Shown: positions 16,835-26,738, counted from the first letter of the stretch. The stretch: DNA of 64,000 nucleotides from JAEZVV01 sp036652035 (GCA_036652035.1 JAVVWR010000005.1:7344-71343); one strand, 5' to 3'. Notes: generated by a model from the letters alone, not told the origin. Numbers and translations: made by a program.

Positions 16835-17578
16835 ATGACGAGTTCCACATCACAAGCCTCGGTGACCGCGCCTGCTTTCAAGCGCGTGCTTCTCAAGCTT
16901 TCGGGCGAGTCGCTGATGGGCGACGACGCCTTTGGCATCAACCGCGCGACGCTCCAGTCGATGGTGGCTGATATTGCCGAGGTCACTTCGCTCGGTGTGG
17001 AACTCGCCATCGTCATCGGTGGCGGCAACATCTTCCGTGGCGTCGCTCTGGGCGCCGCGGGGATGGACCGCGCCACCGGCGATTACATGGGCATGATGGC
17101 GACCGTCATGAACTCGATGGCGTTGCAGGATGCGCTGCGCCGCGGCGGTGTCGAGGCGCGCGTGCAGAGTGCGCTCAACATCGAGCAGGTGGTCGAGCCC
17201 TACATCCGCCCCAAGGCGATCCGCTATCTGGAAGAAGGCCGCGTGGTGATCTTTGCCGCCGGCACCGGCAATCCCTTCTTCACGACCGACACGGCGGCAG
17301 CGCTGCGCGGCGCCGAGATGGGGGTGCAGATGGTGCTCAAGGCAACCAAGGTCGACGGCGTCTACACTGCCGACCCCAAGAAGGACCCGAGCGCGACGCG
17401 TTATGCCTCGATCACCTTTGACGAGGCGCTTGCCCGCAATCTGCAGATCATGGACGCCACGGCTTTTGCCCTGTGCCGCGACCAGAAGCTGCCGATCAAG
17501 GTCTTCAACATCACGAAGCCGGGCGCGTTCAAGCGAGTGGTGATGGGCGAGGACGAGGGCACCCTGGTCCACGTCTGA
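16835..17578 (+). CDS. pyrH: UMP kinase
   Basis: PyrH makes UDP from UMP with ATP and is a hexameric amino-acid-kinase-fold enzyme regulated by GTP and UTP. At 247 residues it has RVLLKLSGESLMG, the glycine-rich VIGGGNIFRG and GTGNPFFTTDTAAALRGAEM, all diagnostic for bacterial UMP kinases. About 13 residues (MTSSTSQASVTAP) precede the conserved core and are probably unstructured. Tight spacing to tsf and frr supports cotranscription. Confidence 0.98.
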   Translation: MTSSTSQASVTAPAFKRVLLKLSGESLMGDDAFGINRATLQSMVADIAEVTSLGVELAIVIGGGNIFRGVALGAAGMDRATGDYMGMMATVMNSMALQDALRRGGVEARVQSALNIEQVVEPYIRPKAIRYLEEGRVVIFAAGTGNPFFTTDTAAALRGAEMGVQMVLKATKVDGVYTADPKKDPSATRYASITFDEALARNLQIMDATAFALCRDQKLPIKVFNITKPGAFKRVVMGEDEGTLVHV

Positions 17579-17596
17579 GCAAAACCGGAGATAGCT

Positions 17597-18157
17597 ATGA
17601 GCATTGCAGATATTCAAAAACAGACCGAATCCAAGATGCAGAAGTCGTTGGAAGCTCTGCGCGCCGACTTTGCCAAGATTCGCACCGGCCGTGCGCACAC
17701 CGGCCTGCTCGATCACATCCAGGTCGACTACTACGGCTCGATGGTGGCCTTGTCGCAGGTGGCGCAGGTCGGCCTGTCGGACGCTCGCACCATCACCGTG
17801 CAGCCGTGGGAAAAGAAGATGGTCCAGGTGGTCGAGAAGGCCATTCGCGATTGCGACCTGGGTCTGAACCCGGCCACCAACGGCGACCTGATTCGCGTGC
17901 CGATGCCCGCCCTGACCGAGCAGCGCCGCAAGGAGCTGACCAAGGTCGTCAAGCACGAAGGTGAAAACGCCAAGGTGGCGATTCGCAACCTGCGCCGCGA
18001 TGCCAATAATCAGGCCAAAGACCTGGTCAAGGCCAAGGAAATCTCGGAAGACGATGAGCGTCGTGCCGAGACCGACGTGCAGAAGCTGACCGATCGCTAC
18101 ATTGTCGAAATCGACAAGATGGTCGCCGAGAAGGAAAAGGAAGTGATGACGGTCTAG
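17597..18157 (+). CDS. frr: Ribosome recycling factor
   Basis: RRF splits post-termination ribosomes together with EF-G. The 186-residue protein has the family length, a tRNA-mimic three-helix bundle and the signature NLRRDANNQAKDLVKAKEISEDDERR near the C terminus (here quoted as its flanks NLRRDAN and ISEDDERR). It starts 18 bases after pyrH with a GGAG ribosome site. Complete and unremarkable. Confidence 0.99.
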   Translation: MSIADIQKQTESKMQKSLEALRADFAKIRTGRAHTGLLDHIQVDYYGSMVALSQVAQVGLSDARTITVQPWEKKMVQVVEKAIRDCDLGLNPATNGDLIRVPMPALTEQRRKELTKVVKHEGENAKVAIRNLRRDANNQAKDLVKAKEISEDDERRAETDVQKLTDRYIVEIDKMVAEKEKEVMTV

Positions 18158-18174
18158 TACCGTCAGATCGCGCT

Positions 18175-18939
18175 GTGGACGGTTTCACTTCCAAAGCCGA
18201 CGTGGCGCGCCCGCGCCACGTCGCCATCATCATGGATGGCAACGGGCGCTGGGCCACCCAGCGCCATCTTCCCCGAGTCGCCGGGCACAAGCGCGGCGTC
18301 GAAGCGGTTCGCGCCATCTTGAAGGTCGCCGGCCAAAGCGGGATCGAATATCTCACCCTGTTTGCTTTCAGTTCCGAGAACTGGCGTCGGCCTGCCGACG
18401 AGGTTTCGGTGCTGATGCGCCTCTTTATTTCCGCCCTGCAAAAAGAAGTGGGCCGTCTGCACGAAGCCGGCGTGCGCCTGCGCGTGGTGGGAGAGCTCGG
18501 CGCGTTTCAGAGCGAGCTGCAAAAGCTGATTACCGAGTCGGAGTCTCGTACGGCCGACAACGCCAAACTGACAGTCACCATCTGCGCCAACTATGGCGGC
18601 CGTTGGGACATGACCCAGGCCACACGCCGCCTGCTCGCGGCCGAGCCCGAGTGCGCGGCCGATCCCAGCCGGATCACCGAGGAGCGCCTGGCGCGCTACC
18701 TGGCCCTGGCCTTTGCGCCTGACGCCGACCTCGTCATCCGCACCGGTGGTGAGCAGCGCATCAGCAACTTCCTGCTGTGGCAAGCGGCTTACAGCGAACT
18801 CTATTTCACCGATGTGCTCTGGCCCGACTTCGACGCCGTGCAACTCGATGCGGCCCTGGCCTGGTATGCGGCGCGCGAACGGCGCTTTGGCATGACCAGC
18901 GACCAGGTGCGCGCGGCCGCACCGACAGGTCTCGTCTGA
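18175..18939 (+). CDS. uppS: Undecaprenyl (isoprenyl) diphosphate synthase
   Basis: UppS is the cis-prenyltransferase that builds the C55 lipid carrier for peptidoglycan and other envelope polymers. The 254-residue protein has the catalytic HVAIIMDGNGRWA (Asp for Mg-diphosphate), the TLFAFSSENWRRP loop and the C-terminal IRTGGEQRISNFLLWQ. The start is GTG at 18175, 17 bases after frr. Its stop overlaps the cdsA start (TGATG). Confidence 0.98.
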   Translation: MDGFTSKADVARPRHVAIIMDGNGRWATQRHLPRVAGHKRGVEAVRAILKVAGQSGIEYLTLFAFSSENWRRPADEVSVLMRLFISALQKEVGRLHEAGVRLRVVGELGAFQSELQKLITESESRTADNAKLTVTICANYGGRWDMTQATRRLLAAEPECAADPSRITEERLARYLALAFAPDADLVIRTGGEQRISNFLLWQAAYSELYFTDVLWPDFDAVQLDAALAWYAARERRFGMTSDQVRAAAPTGLV

Positions 18940-19772
18940 TGCTCTACCAACGAATCATCACGGCGCTCGTTTTGCTCGCCGTCATCGGCGGCGCCATGCT
19001 CTGGTCGCCCGCCGCCTTCGACCTGATTGCGGCGGTGGCGATCGGCCTGGCGATGTGGGAGTGGCTGCGACTGGCGGGCTGGAGCTCCGTCGTTGCCGGT
19101 TTCACGGGTGCCGGAGTGACCGGTGGCCTGCTCGCATTGGATGGGAGTGGCCTGGCGCTATCGAGCACCGCGCTGACCGTGATGTGTGCGCTGGCGACCG
19201 CCGTCTGGGTGCTGATTGCAGCCGTGGTGGTGCGCTCGCGCCTGACCGGTTTTCCGGTGTCGCGTGCCATGGCGAGCGGCTTGGGCGTGACCTTGTTGCC
19301 CGCCGCCTGGCTTGCCGTGCGTCATTTCTACGATGCCGGTGGCGCGCTGCTGATGGTGTCGGTACTGGCCATTGCCTGGATTGCCGATGTCGCCGCGTAT
19401 TTCGCCGGCCGCGCTTTCGGCAAGTCCAAGCTCGCGCCCGCGATCAGCCCGGGCAAGACCTGGGCCGGTGTGTGGGGCGCGGTGATCGCAGTCGTGGCGG
19501 CGGCGCTGGCTCTGGCCCATTGGACTCCTGGACTGGATCTGTTTTCCAGTCGCTTGATCGCTGCCGCCGGCGCTCCGCTGGCGCTCGCCCTGCTCGCGCT
19601 CGTGGTACTGGTGTCGGTCGCCGGCGACCTGTTCGAGAGCCAGCTCAAACGCAATGCCGGCATGAAGGACAGCAGTCACTTGTTGCCCGGTCATGGCGGC
19701 GTTTATGACCGCATCGACGCCTTGCTGCCGGTACTGCCGGCCTGCGTCCTGCTGGAGTCACTGTTTCGATGA
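18939..19772 (+). CDS. cdsA: Phosphatidate cytidylyltransferase
   Basis: CdsA makes CDP-diacylglycerol, the branch point of phospholipid synthesis, in the inner membrane. The 277-residue protein is almost entirely hydrophobic with about seven or eight transmembrane segments. It carries the family signature near the C terminus (SVAGDLFESQLKRNAGMKDSS followed by LLPGHGGVYDRID; D and K residues bind metal and CTP). The start is set by the TGATG overlap with uppS, because the frame is open further upstream in uppS without homology. Confidence 0.96.
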   Translation: MLYQRIITALVLLAVIGGAMLWSPAAFDLIAAVAIGLAMWEWLRLAGWSSVVAGFTGAGVTGGLLALDGSGLALSSTALTVMCALATAVWVLIAAVVVRSRLTGFPVSRAMASGLGVTLLPAAWLAVRHFYDAGGALLMVSVLAIAWIADVAAYFAGRAFGKSKLAPAISPGKTWAGVWGAVIAVVAAALALAHWTPGLDLFSSRLIAAAGAPLALALLALVVLVSVAGDLFESQLKRNAGMKDSSHLLPGHGGVYDRIDALLPVLPACVLLESLFR

Positions 19773-20941
19773 AGCGCCGCATTACCCTGCTGGGAGCCAC
19801 CGGCTCGATCGGCGCCAGCACGCTTGACGTTCTGACCCGCCATCCCGATCGCTACGAAGTCCACGCCTTGACCGCAGCCTCGCGGGTTCAGGAACTGGCC
19901 GATCTGTGCGCGCGGCACCGGCCACAGGTGGCGGTGATTGCCGACGAGACCCGTCTCGATGAACTGGCCGCGGCCTTGCGCGAGCGCGGCCTCAACACCG
20001 TGGCTGCCGCTGGCGCTGCAGCGCTGGTCGAGGTGGCCAAGGCCACTGAGACCGACATCGTGGTGGCGGCGATTGTCGGCGCGGCGGGTTTGATGCCCAC
20101 GATCGCCGCGGCTCGCGCCGGCAAGCAATTGCTGCTCGCCAACAAGGAATCGGTCGTCTGTGGCGGTGTGCTGCTGATGGACGCGGTGGCGCAGGGTGGC
20201 GGTGCCTTGCTGCCAGTCGATTCCGAACACAACGCGATTCACCAGTGCCTGGCGGCGGCCAGCATGGCTCAGCGTTCGCAGGCGCGCTTGATCCTGACCG
20301 CTTCCGGGGGCCCGTTCCGCACACGCATGGATTTGTCGGGCGTCACGCCCGAGCAGGCGTGCGCCCATCCCAACTGGGTGATGGGGCGCAAGATCTCGGT
20401 CGATTCCGCCACGCTCATGAACAAGGGCCTGGAAGTGATCGAGGCCAGCTGGTTGTTCGATTTCCCGGCCGAGCGAATCGACGTGGTGGTCCATCCGCAA
20501 AGCGTGATCCATTCGATGGTCGAGTACGCCGACGGCTCGGTGCTCGCCCAGCTCGGTTCACCCGACATGCGCACACCGATCGCGTATTCGCTCGCCTGGC
20601 CCGAGCGGATCGAGAGCGGCACGCGCCGCTTGAACTTCATGGAACTTGGCGCGCTCAGTTTTGAAGCGCCCGATACCGCGCGTTTCCCGCTGCTCGCTTA
20701 CGCCTACGACGCCCTGCGTGCGGGCGGATCGGCGCCGACCGTTCTCAACGCCGCCAACGAAATCGCGGTCGAGGCGTTTCTCGATCGTCGGCTCGGCTTT
20801 ACCTCGATCGCCCGCCTGTGCGCCGAGGTTCTGGGGCACTATGCGGCACCGGCTCCGCGCGCCGTCTCCGACGTGGTCGCGATTGACGCCGAGGCGCGTC
20901 GTCTGGCTCGCCTCAACCTTGCCCAGTTCCCTTCTGCATGA
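19769..20941 (+). CDS. dxr: 1-deoxy-D-xylulose 5-phosphate reductoisomerase
   Basis: Dxr makes methylerythritol phosphate, the committed step of the non-mevalonate isoprenoid pathway that feeds UppS. The 390-residue protein has the NADPH-binding GATGSIGASTLDVL, metal and substrate motifs PVDSEHNAIHQCL and SATLMNKGLEVIEA, and the IHPQS-like VVHPQSVIHSMVEY. It overlaps cdsA by 4 bases and rseP by 4 bases, so the three are translationally coupled. Confidence 0.98.
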   Translation: MKRRITLLGATGSIGASTLDVLTRHPDRYEVHALTAASRVQELADLCARHRPQVAVIADETRLDELAAALRERGLNTVAAAGAAALVEVAKATETDIVVAAIVGAAGLMPTIAAARAGKQLLLANKESVVCGGVLLMDAVAQGGGALLPVDSEHNAIHQCLAAASMAQRSQARLILTASGGPFRTRMDLSGVTPEQACAHPNWVMGRKISVDSATLMNKGLEVIEASWLFDFPAERIDVVVHPQSVIHSMVEYADGSVLAQLGSPDMRTPIAYSLAWPERIESGTRRLNFMELGALSFEAPDTARFPLLAYAYDALRAGGSAPTVLNAANEIAVEAFLDRRLGFTSIARLCAEVLGHYAAPAPRAVSDVVAIDAEARRLARLNLAQFPSA

Positions 20942-22287
20942 CTTTGCTCAGCACGCTTGCCGCTTTTGCCTTCACCCTTGGGGTCCTGATCGTCATTCAC
21001 GAGTTCGGCCACTACTGGGTGGCGAAGAAGTGTGGCGTCAAGGTGCTGCGTTTTTCGGTCGGCTTTGGCAAGCCGATTCTGCGCTGGGTGCGTGGCGCGG
21101 ACCGAACCGAATGGACTCTCAGCGCTCTGCCCTTGGGTGGCTACGTTCGCATGCTCGACGAGCGCGATCCCGAGTGCCAGCCGATCGCCGCTGCCGATCT
21201 GCCGCGCGCCTTCAACCGCCAGCCCGTTGCCAAGCGCATCGCGATCGTGCTGGCCGGGCCGCTGGCCAATCTTCTACTGGCAGTCCTGGTCTACTGGTTT
21301 CTTAACGTGGTCGGCGTATTCGAGCCGCGCGCTCTGCTGGGCACGCCACCCGCGGCGACCAGCGCGGAGCGAGCGGGCGTTGTCGCCGGTGAACTGGTCA
21401 CCGCAGTCGATGGCGAGTCGGTCCGATCGCTCAACGAATTGCGCTGGTTGCTGCTGCAGCGAGTGGGGCAGGCCGATGTCGCCTTGGAGTTGGAAAATCC
21501 GGGTGGTTCGCGGCGTGAGGTGGGTTTGGATCTGGCGGGATTTTCTCCCGACGAGGTCGAGGGCGACATTCTGCGCAAGATCGGTCTGACCCCTTACGTG
21601 AGTTCGCCGCGCGTGATGGCGGTGGTGCCGGGGGGCGCGGCGGCGGCGGCGGGCTTGCGCGAGGGTGACGTGATTGTCGCCGCGGGTTCGACCCAGATCG
21701 CTTCGGCGCGCGAATTGATTGAACAAATCCGGGAGTCAGCCGGGCAAGCGCTTGAGCTCAGGATCGAACGCAGTGGCGCGGTGCGCAGCCTGCGGGTGAC
21801 GCCCCTGGTCGTCGTTGACGAAGCCGGCCAAACGATGGGCCGGATCGGAGCCGAACTGAGCGATCGAGCGCCGATGGAAAAGGTGCAATACGGTCCGATC
21901 GAGAGCATCGGCATGGCCGTGCAGCGGACCGCCAACACGGTGAGCTTCTCTTTCAAAATGCTAGTCAAGATGGTGACCGGCGAGGTGTCGTGGAAAAACC
22001 TCTCGGGCCCGGTAACGATTGCCGATTACGCCGGCCAGACCGCGCGGGTGGGGCTCGCGTCCTATCTCGGCTTTCTGGCTCTGGTGTCGATCAGTCTTGG
22101 CGTCTTGAACCTGCTTCCCATCCCCATGCTCGATGGCGGGCACCTCCTGTATTATCTGATCGAGATAATCAAGGGCAGCCCGCCTGCGGACTGGGTTGTC
22201 GAATGGGGCCAGCGCGTCGGTGTTGCGTTGCTGGTCGGACTCACCCTCCTGGCTTTGTTTAATGACATGGCCCGGTTGCTCACCTGA
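20938..22287 (+). CDS. rseP: Site-2 intramembrane zinc protease RseP
   Basis: RseP cleaves the anti-sigma factor RseA within the inner membrane in the envelope-stress response and clears signal-peptide remnants. The 449-residue protein has the zinc motif H21-E22-F-G-H25 in the first transmembrane helix, two PDZ domains (about 125-200 and 210-290) and the C-terminal LDG motif (NLLPIPMLDGGHLLYYLIE) with the third zinc ligand. It sits directly before bamA, as in most proteobacteria. sigE/rseA are not in the window. Confidence 0.97.
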   Translation: MTLLSTLAAFAFTLGVLIVIHEFGHYWVAKKCGVKVLRFSVGFGKPILRWVRGADRTEWTLSALPLGGYVRMLDERDPECQPIAAADLPRAFNRQPVAKRIAIVLAGPLANLLLAVLVYWFLNVVGVFEPRALLGTPPAATSAERAGVVAGELVTAVDGESVRSLNELRWLLLQRVGQADVALELENPGGSRREVGLDLAGFSPDEVEGDILRKIGLTPYVSSPRVMAVVPGGAAAAAGLREGDVIVAAGSTQIASARELIEQIRESAGQALELRIERSGAVRSLRVTPLVVVDEAGQTMGRIGAELSDRAPMEKVQYGPIESIGMAVQRTANTVSFSFKMLVKMVTGEVSWKNLSGPVTIADYAGQTARVGLASYLGFLALVSISLGVLNLLPIPMLDGGHLLYYLIEIIKGSPPADWVVEWGQRVGVALLVGLTLLALFNDMARLLT

Positions 22288-22354
22288 TCCCGCTGTTCGT
22301 CTTGACTGGAAATTCCAATTGAAGCGCCGTCTGCCCTCCGGGCCGCGCACGCTG

Positions 22355-24652
22355 ATGCGGCAGCTTGCTGCCGCCGTGCTCGCTGCCTATGCCACGTGCG
22401 CTGCCGCGCAAGAATTCACGATCAAAGACATCCGAGTCGAAGGAGTGGCTCGCACCGAAGCCGGTACGGTGTTCTCGTACTTGCCGCTGCGGGTCGGCGA
22501 TCGCTTCGATCCTGAAAAAGGAACGCAGGCGATCCGCGCGCTCTATGCCTCGGGTCTTTTCAAGGACGTTCGACTCGAGGCCGACAGCGATACGCTGGTC
22601 GTCATCGTCGATGAGCGCCCCGCGGTGGCCGCGGTGGAAATGTCGGGCGTGACCGAGTTCGACAAGGACCAGGTCAAGAAATCGCTGCGCGATGTGGGCC
22701 TGGCCGAGGGCCGGATCTTCGATCGTTCGGTGCTTGACCGCGCCGACCAGGAACTGCGCCGCCAGTACCTGTCCAAAGGCCTCTACAGCGTCCAGGTCAA
22801 GACCACCGTCACGCCGATCGAACGCAACCGCGTCAACGTGGCGATCAATGTCGAGGAGGGCGATGTCTCGAAGATCCGTTCGATCCGCTTCGTCGGCAAC
22901 AAGGTCTTCTCCGAGGGCGATCTGCGCGACCAGATGGAGTTGGGCACGCCCAACTGGATGTCGTGGTACACCAAACGTGATCAGTATTCGCGCCAGAAGC
23001 TGGCGGGTGACCTTGAGTCGATCCGCTCGTACTACCTCAACCGCGGCTACCTTGATTTCAAGATCGACTCGGTTCAGGTCTCGATCAGTCCCAACAAGCA
23101 GGACGTCTACGTCACGGTCAACATGACCGAGGGCGACAAGTACAAGGTCACCGGCATCAAGCTCACCGGCGAGATGCTCGGGCTCGAGAAAGAGCTCGAA
23201 GCCCTGATCGACGTCAAGCCGGGCTCGGTCTATAGCGCCGAAGCGATCAACACCGTTGCCAAGCGCATCACCGACAAAATGTCGACGCTGGGCTACGCCT
23301 TTGCCACCGCGACGCCGTCGCCGATCCCCGATCGCGAGAAGGACGAAGTCTCGATCACGATCGTGGTCGATCCGGGCCGCCGTGTGTATGTGCGCAAGGT
23401 CAACGTCACCGGCAACACCCGCACCCGCGACGAAGTGATCCGGCGTGAAGTGCGGCAGTACGAGACCGCGTGGTTCGACTCGGACAAGGTCAAGCTCTCG
23501 CGCGACCGGGTCGATCGCCTCGGCTTTTTCGAAGAGGTCAAGGTCGATACGCCAGCCGTTCCCAATGCGCCCGACCAGGTTGACCTCAACGTCATGGTCA
23601 AGGAGCGCCCCACCGGCAACATTCAGCTGGGCGCGGGCTACTCCAGCTCCGAAGGCATCGTGCTCAACGCCGGCCTGACGCAGAACAATCTGTTTGGCTC
23701 CGGCAACGCGCTCTCGCTCGAGGTCAATACCTCGAAGGTCAACCGCGTGCTCGCGGTGACCTATACCGATCCCTACATCACTCCCGAGGGGGTGAGCCGC
23801 ACGATGGAGGTCTACGACCGGACCTCGAATCTGGCCGAGCTCGATCTCTCGGATGTGTCGTATTCGACGCGTGGCGCGGGCGTGACTTACGGTGTGCCGT
23901 TCACCGAGTTCGATCGGGTCTTCTTCGGCCTGCGCTGGGAAAACACCACGGTCGATCTGACCGAACACAGCCCGGAACGCTACAAGCAGTTCGTGCGCGA
24001 ATTCGGCGACAGCCCGCAGACGATCAGTACCACGATCGGCTGGGCGCGCGACAACCGCGACAACATCCTGGTGCCAACGCGCGGTAATTACCAGCGCATT
24101 ACGGGCGAATTGGCGCTGCCGGCGCTCGACCTGCAGTACTACCGCCTCTCCTACCAATATCAGCAGTTCTGGCCGGTCACCAACCGCCTGACGCTCGCCT
24201 TCAACGGCGAACTCGGTTATGGCGACGGTTATGGCAATAAGCCCTATCCGTTCTTCAAGAATTTTTACGTCGGCGGCATCGGCTCGGTGCGCGGCTATGA
24301 GTCGGCCTCGCTCGGCCCGCGCGATTTGAACGGCGATCCGCTGGGTGGCAACCAGCGCGCGAATTTCTCGCTCGAGCTGCTCACGCCGCTGCCGGGCGCG
24401 GACCGGACTTTGCGCATGTTCGGCTTCCTTGACGGTGGCTGGGTGTGGGGCGAGACGCCGTACATGGATGGCGGCACGATTCACTATCGAAAGGACAATG
24501 TCTCGCTGCAAGATCTGCGTTACTCGGCCGGTATCGGTATCGCGTGGATTTCGCCGCTCGGCCCACTCAAGCTCAGCTTTGCCACGCCGATCAAGGACCA
24601 GCCAACTGACCGCCTGCAGCGCTTCCAGTTCCAGATTGGTACTGGGTTCTGA
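22355..24652 (+). CDS. bamA: Outer-membrane assembly protein BamA
   Basis: BamA is the essential Omp85 core of the machine that folds beta-barrel proteins into the outer membrane. From ATG 22355 it has 765 residues: a short signal peptide (MRQLAAAVLAAYATCAAA, mature QEF), five POTRA domains (about 20-420) and a 16-strand barrel. The barrel carries the VRGY motif (GGIGSVRGYESASLGPRD) and ends in a phenylalanine (QIGTGF). The frame is open further up. A TTG at 22319 would give a 12-residue longer, more basic leader, so the exact start is uncertain. skp follows after 35 bases. Confidence 0.96.
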   Translation: MRQLAAAVLAAYATCAAAQEFTIKDIRVEGVARTEAGTVFSYLPLRVGDRFDPEKGTQAIRALYASGLFKDVRLEADSDTLVVIVDERPAVAAVEMSGVTEFDKDQVKKSLRDVGLAEGRIFDRSVLDRADQELRRQYLSKGLYSVQVKTTVTPIERNRVNVAINVEEGDVSKIRSIRFVGNKVFSEGDLRDQMELGTPNWMSWYTKRDQYSRQKLAGDLESIRSYYLNRGYLDFKIDSVQVSISPNKQDVYVTVNMTEGDKYKVTGIKLTGEMLGLEKELEALIDVKPGSVYSAEAINTVAKRITDKMSTLGYAFATATPSPIPDREKDEVSITIVVDPGRRVYVRKVNVTGNTRTRDEVIRREVRQYETAWFDSDKVKLSRDRVDRLGFFEEVKVDTPAVPNAPDQVDLNVMVKERPTGNIQLGAGYSSSEGIVLNAGLTQNNLFGSGNALSLEVNTSKVNRVLAVTYTDPYITPEGVSRTMEVYDRTSNLAELDLSDVSYSTRGAGVTYGVPFTEFDRVFFGLRWENTTVDLTEHSPERYKQFVREFGDSPQTISTTIGWARDNRDNILVPTRGNYQRITGELALPALDLQYYRLSYQYQQFWPVTNRLTLAFNGELGYGDGYGNKPYPFFKNFYVGGIGSVRGYESASLGPRDLNGDPLGGNQRANFSLELLTPLPGADRTLRMFGFLDGGWVWGETPYMDGGTIHYRKDNVSLQDLRYSAGIGIAWISPLGPLKLSFATPIKDQPTDRLQRFQFQIGTGF

Positions 24653-24687
24653 TGTGGCAGAATTCTCAGACTCAAGGAGGTAGGACT

Positions 24688-25197
24688 ATGCAAAAGAAGT
24701 GGATTGCGCTGGCTCTGGTTTCCGCGCTCTCACTCGGTGGCACTGCCGCGGCGGCGCAGGACACGAAGATTGGTGTCGTCAACTCCGAACGAATCCTGCG
24801 CGATTCGACTCCGGCCAAGGCAGCGATGCAGAAGCTCGAAGGCGAGTTCGCCAAGCGCGACAAGGAGCTTCAAGAGACCGGCGCACGTCTCAAGACCTCG
24901 GCCGAGCGCTTTGAAAAAGACGCTCCGGTGATGTCCGAAGCCGACCGCACGCGCCGCCAGCGCGAACTCGCCGACATGGATCGCGAGTTTCAGCGCAAGC
25001 AGCGCGAGTTCCGCGAAGACTTCAATCAGCGTCGCAACGAAGAGCTGCAAGGTCTGCTTGAGCGCGCCAACCGCATCATTCGCCAGATCGCCGAGCAGGA
25101 AAAATACGATCTGATCATTCAGGAAGCGGTCTATTTCAGCCCGCGCGTCGATGTCACCGAGAAGGTGTTGCGCGTCCTGAACAACGGAGCCAAGTAG
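24688..25197 (+). CDS. skp: Periplasmic OmpH/Skp-family chaperone
   Basis: Skp holds unfolded outer-membrane proteins on their way to BamA. The ATG at 24688 is chosen because a strong AAGGAGG lies 7 bases upstream. It yields 169 residues with a clear signal peptide (MQKKWIALALVSALSLGGTAAAAQ). The mature protein is the IGVVNSERIL beta core plus a long charged helical hairpin (about 45-130), the tentacle of the trimer, and a final VDVTEKVLRVLN strand. Position between bamA and lpxD is standard. Confidence 0.95.
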   Translation: MQKKWIALALVSALSLGGTAAAAQDTKIGVVNSERILRDSTPAKAAMQKLEGEFAKRDKELQETGARLKTSAERFEKDAPVMSEADRTRRQRELADMDREFQRKQREFREDFNQRRNEELQGLLERANRIIRQIAEQEKYDLIIQEAVYFSPRVDVTEKVLRVLNNGAK

Positions 25198-25200
25198 TTC

Positions 25201-26274
25201 ATGGCCGGCAACAGCCTGACGCTGGCTGAACTGGCGCAGGCGGTTGCCACAGCCAGCGCAGGACGCCTCACCGCCGAGGTCGTCGGCCTCGCGCAAGACT
25301 TCCGCATCACGGGCGCCGCGCCGCTCTCCAGCGCCGGCGCCAGCGATCTCAGCTTTCTCGCCAATCCCAAGTACCGCACTGACGCCGCGGCCACCGCCGC
25401 GGGCGCGGTCGTGATGTCGGTGGCCGATCGTGCCGCGCTCTATGGTGATGCCGAGCCCACGCGGGCACTGGTCATCACCCGCAACCCCTACGCCTGGTTC
25501 GCCTTTGCCCTGCAGTGCCTGCATCCGGCCGAGCGGGCCATGGGCGGAATTCATCCCGCCGCCACCGTTGATTCCAGCGCCCAGATTCACGCCAGCGCCC
25601 GCATCGATGCGGGTGCCGTGGTCGAACGCGACGCCGTGGTGGGAGCCGGGGCCTGGATTGGCGCCAATTGCGTGGTCGGGCACGGCAGCGAGATCGGTGC
25701 CGCCACCCGCCTGCACCCGAACGTGAGCGTGGCTCATGGCTGCCGCATCGGGCGCGACGGCATCATCCACAGCGGCACCGTGATCGGTGCGGATGGCTTT
25801 GGTTTTGCGCCCTTCGAGGGACGTTGGATCAAGATCCCCCAAGTCGGCGGCGTGCTGATCGGCGACGACGTCGAGATCGGCGCCAACTGTTCGATCGATC
25901 GTGGCGCCCTGGGCGACACCGTGATCGAAGAGGGGGCCAAGCTCGATAACCAGATTCAAGTGGCGCATAACTGCCGCATCGGCGCCCGCACGGTGATTGC
26001 CGGCTGCGTTGGCATTGCCGGCAGTGCCACGATCGGCCGCGGCTGCCAGATTGGTGGTGCGGCGATGATTGCAGGCCATCTCACGATCGCCGATGGCTGC
26101 GCGATCGGGCCCGGCACCCTGGTGGCCAGTTCGATCACCGAGGCCGGGCATTACACAGGCTTTTTCCCGATGATGAAGAACCGCGAGTGGGAACGCTCGG
26201 CGGCCATCATCCGACACCTCGATGACATGCGCCGGCGCGTGCGTGCACTCGAGGCACAAGGTAAACCGATATGA
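25201..26274 (+). CDS. lpxD: UDP-3-O-(3-hydroxyacyl)glucosamine N-acyltransferase
   Basis: LpxD adds the N-linked hydroxyacyl chain in lipid A synthesis. The 357-residue protein has an N-terminal uridine-binding domain (about 1-100), a long left-handed beta helix of hexapeptide repeats (about 105-320) and a C-terminal helix. The catalytic His lies within the repeat IQVAHNCRIGART and the conserved GADGFGFAPFEGRW is present. It starts 3 bases after skp and overlaps fabZ by 4 bases. Confidence 0.97.
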   Translation: MAGNSLTLAELAQAVATASAGRLTAEVVGLAQDFRITGAAPLSSAGASDLSFLANPKYRTDAAATAAGAVVMSVADRAALYGDAEPTRALVITRNPYAWFAFALQCLHPAERAMGGIHPAATVDSSAQIHASARIDAGAVVERDAVVGAGAWIGANCVVGHGSEIGAATRLHPNVSVAHGCRIGRDGIIHSGTVIGADGFGFAPFEGRWIKIPQVGGVLIGDDVEIGANCSIDRGALGDTVIEEGAKLDNQIQVAHNCRIGARTVIAGCVGIAGSATIGRGCQIGGAAMIAGHLTIADGCAIGPGTLVASSITEAGHYTGFFPMMKNREWERSAAIIRHLDDMRRRVRALEAQGKPI

Positions 26275-26738
26275 CGACTCCGATGGATATCAACGAAATC
26301 ATGCGGCTGTTGCCGCACCGCTACCCCATCCTGCTGGTCGACCGCGTGCTGGAAGTGGAGGCGGGCAAGCGCATCGTCGCGATCAAGAACGTGACGGTCA
26401 ACGAACCGCATTTCACTGGCCATTTCCCGCACTATCCGGTGATGCCGGGCGTGATGATCATCGAGGCGATGGCGCAGGCTGCGGCGGTTTTGTCGTTTGT
26501 CTCGCTGGGTGTGAAGGCCGACAAGGATTCGCTCTTTTATTTTGCTGGCATCGACGGCGCCCGCTTCAAAAAGCCGGTGGTGCCTGGCGATCAGCTGCGC
26601 ATGGAAATCGAGTTCCTGCGTGAGAAAGCTGGAATTGGCAAGTTCAAGGCGCGCGCGACGGTCGATGGCGTATTGGCGTGCGAGTGCGAAATGATGTGCG
26701 CCTACCGCAAGGTGGCCAAGGGCGCGGCGGAGGTCTGA
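26271..26738 (+). CDS. fabZ: 3-hydroxyacyl-ACP dehydratase FabZ
   Basis: FabZ dehydrates 3-hydroxyacyl-ACP in fatty-acid synthesis and competes with LpxA for hydroxyacyl-ACP. The hot-dog-fold protein has 155 residues with PHRYPILLVDRV, the catalytic His in PHFTGHFPHYPVMPG and the catalytic Glu in MIIEAMAQ. The first ATG overlaps the lpxD stop; a second ATG four codons on would also work. Its stop overlaps the lpxA start. Confidence 0.97.
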   Translation: MTTPMDINEIMRLLPHRYPILLVDRVLEVEAGKRIVAIKNVTVNEPHFTGHFPHYPVMPGVMIIEAMAQAAAVLSFVSLGVKADKDSLFYFAGIDGARFKKPVVPGDQLRMEIEFLREKAGIGKFKARATVDGVLACECEMMCAYRKVAKGAAEV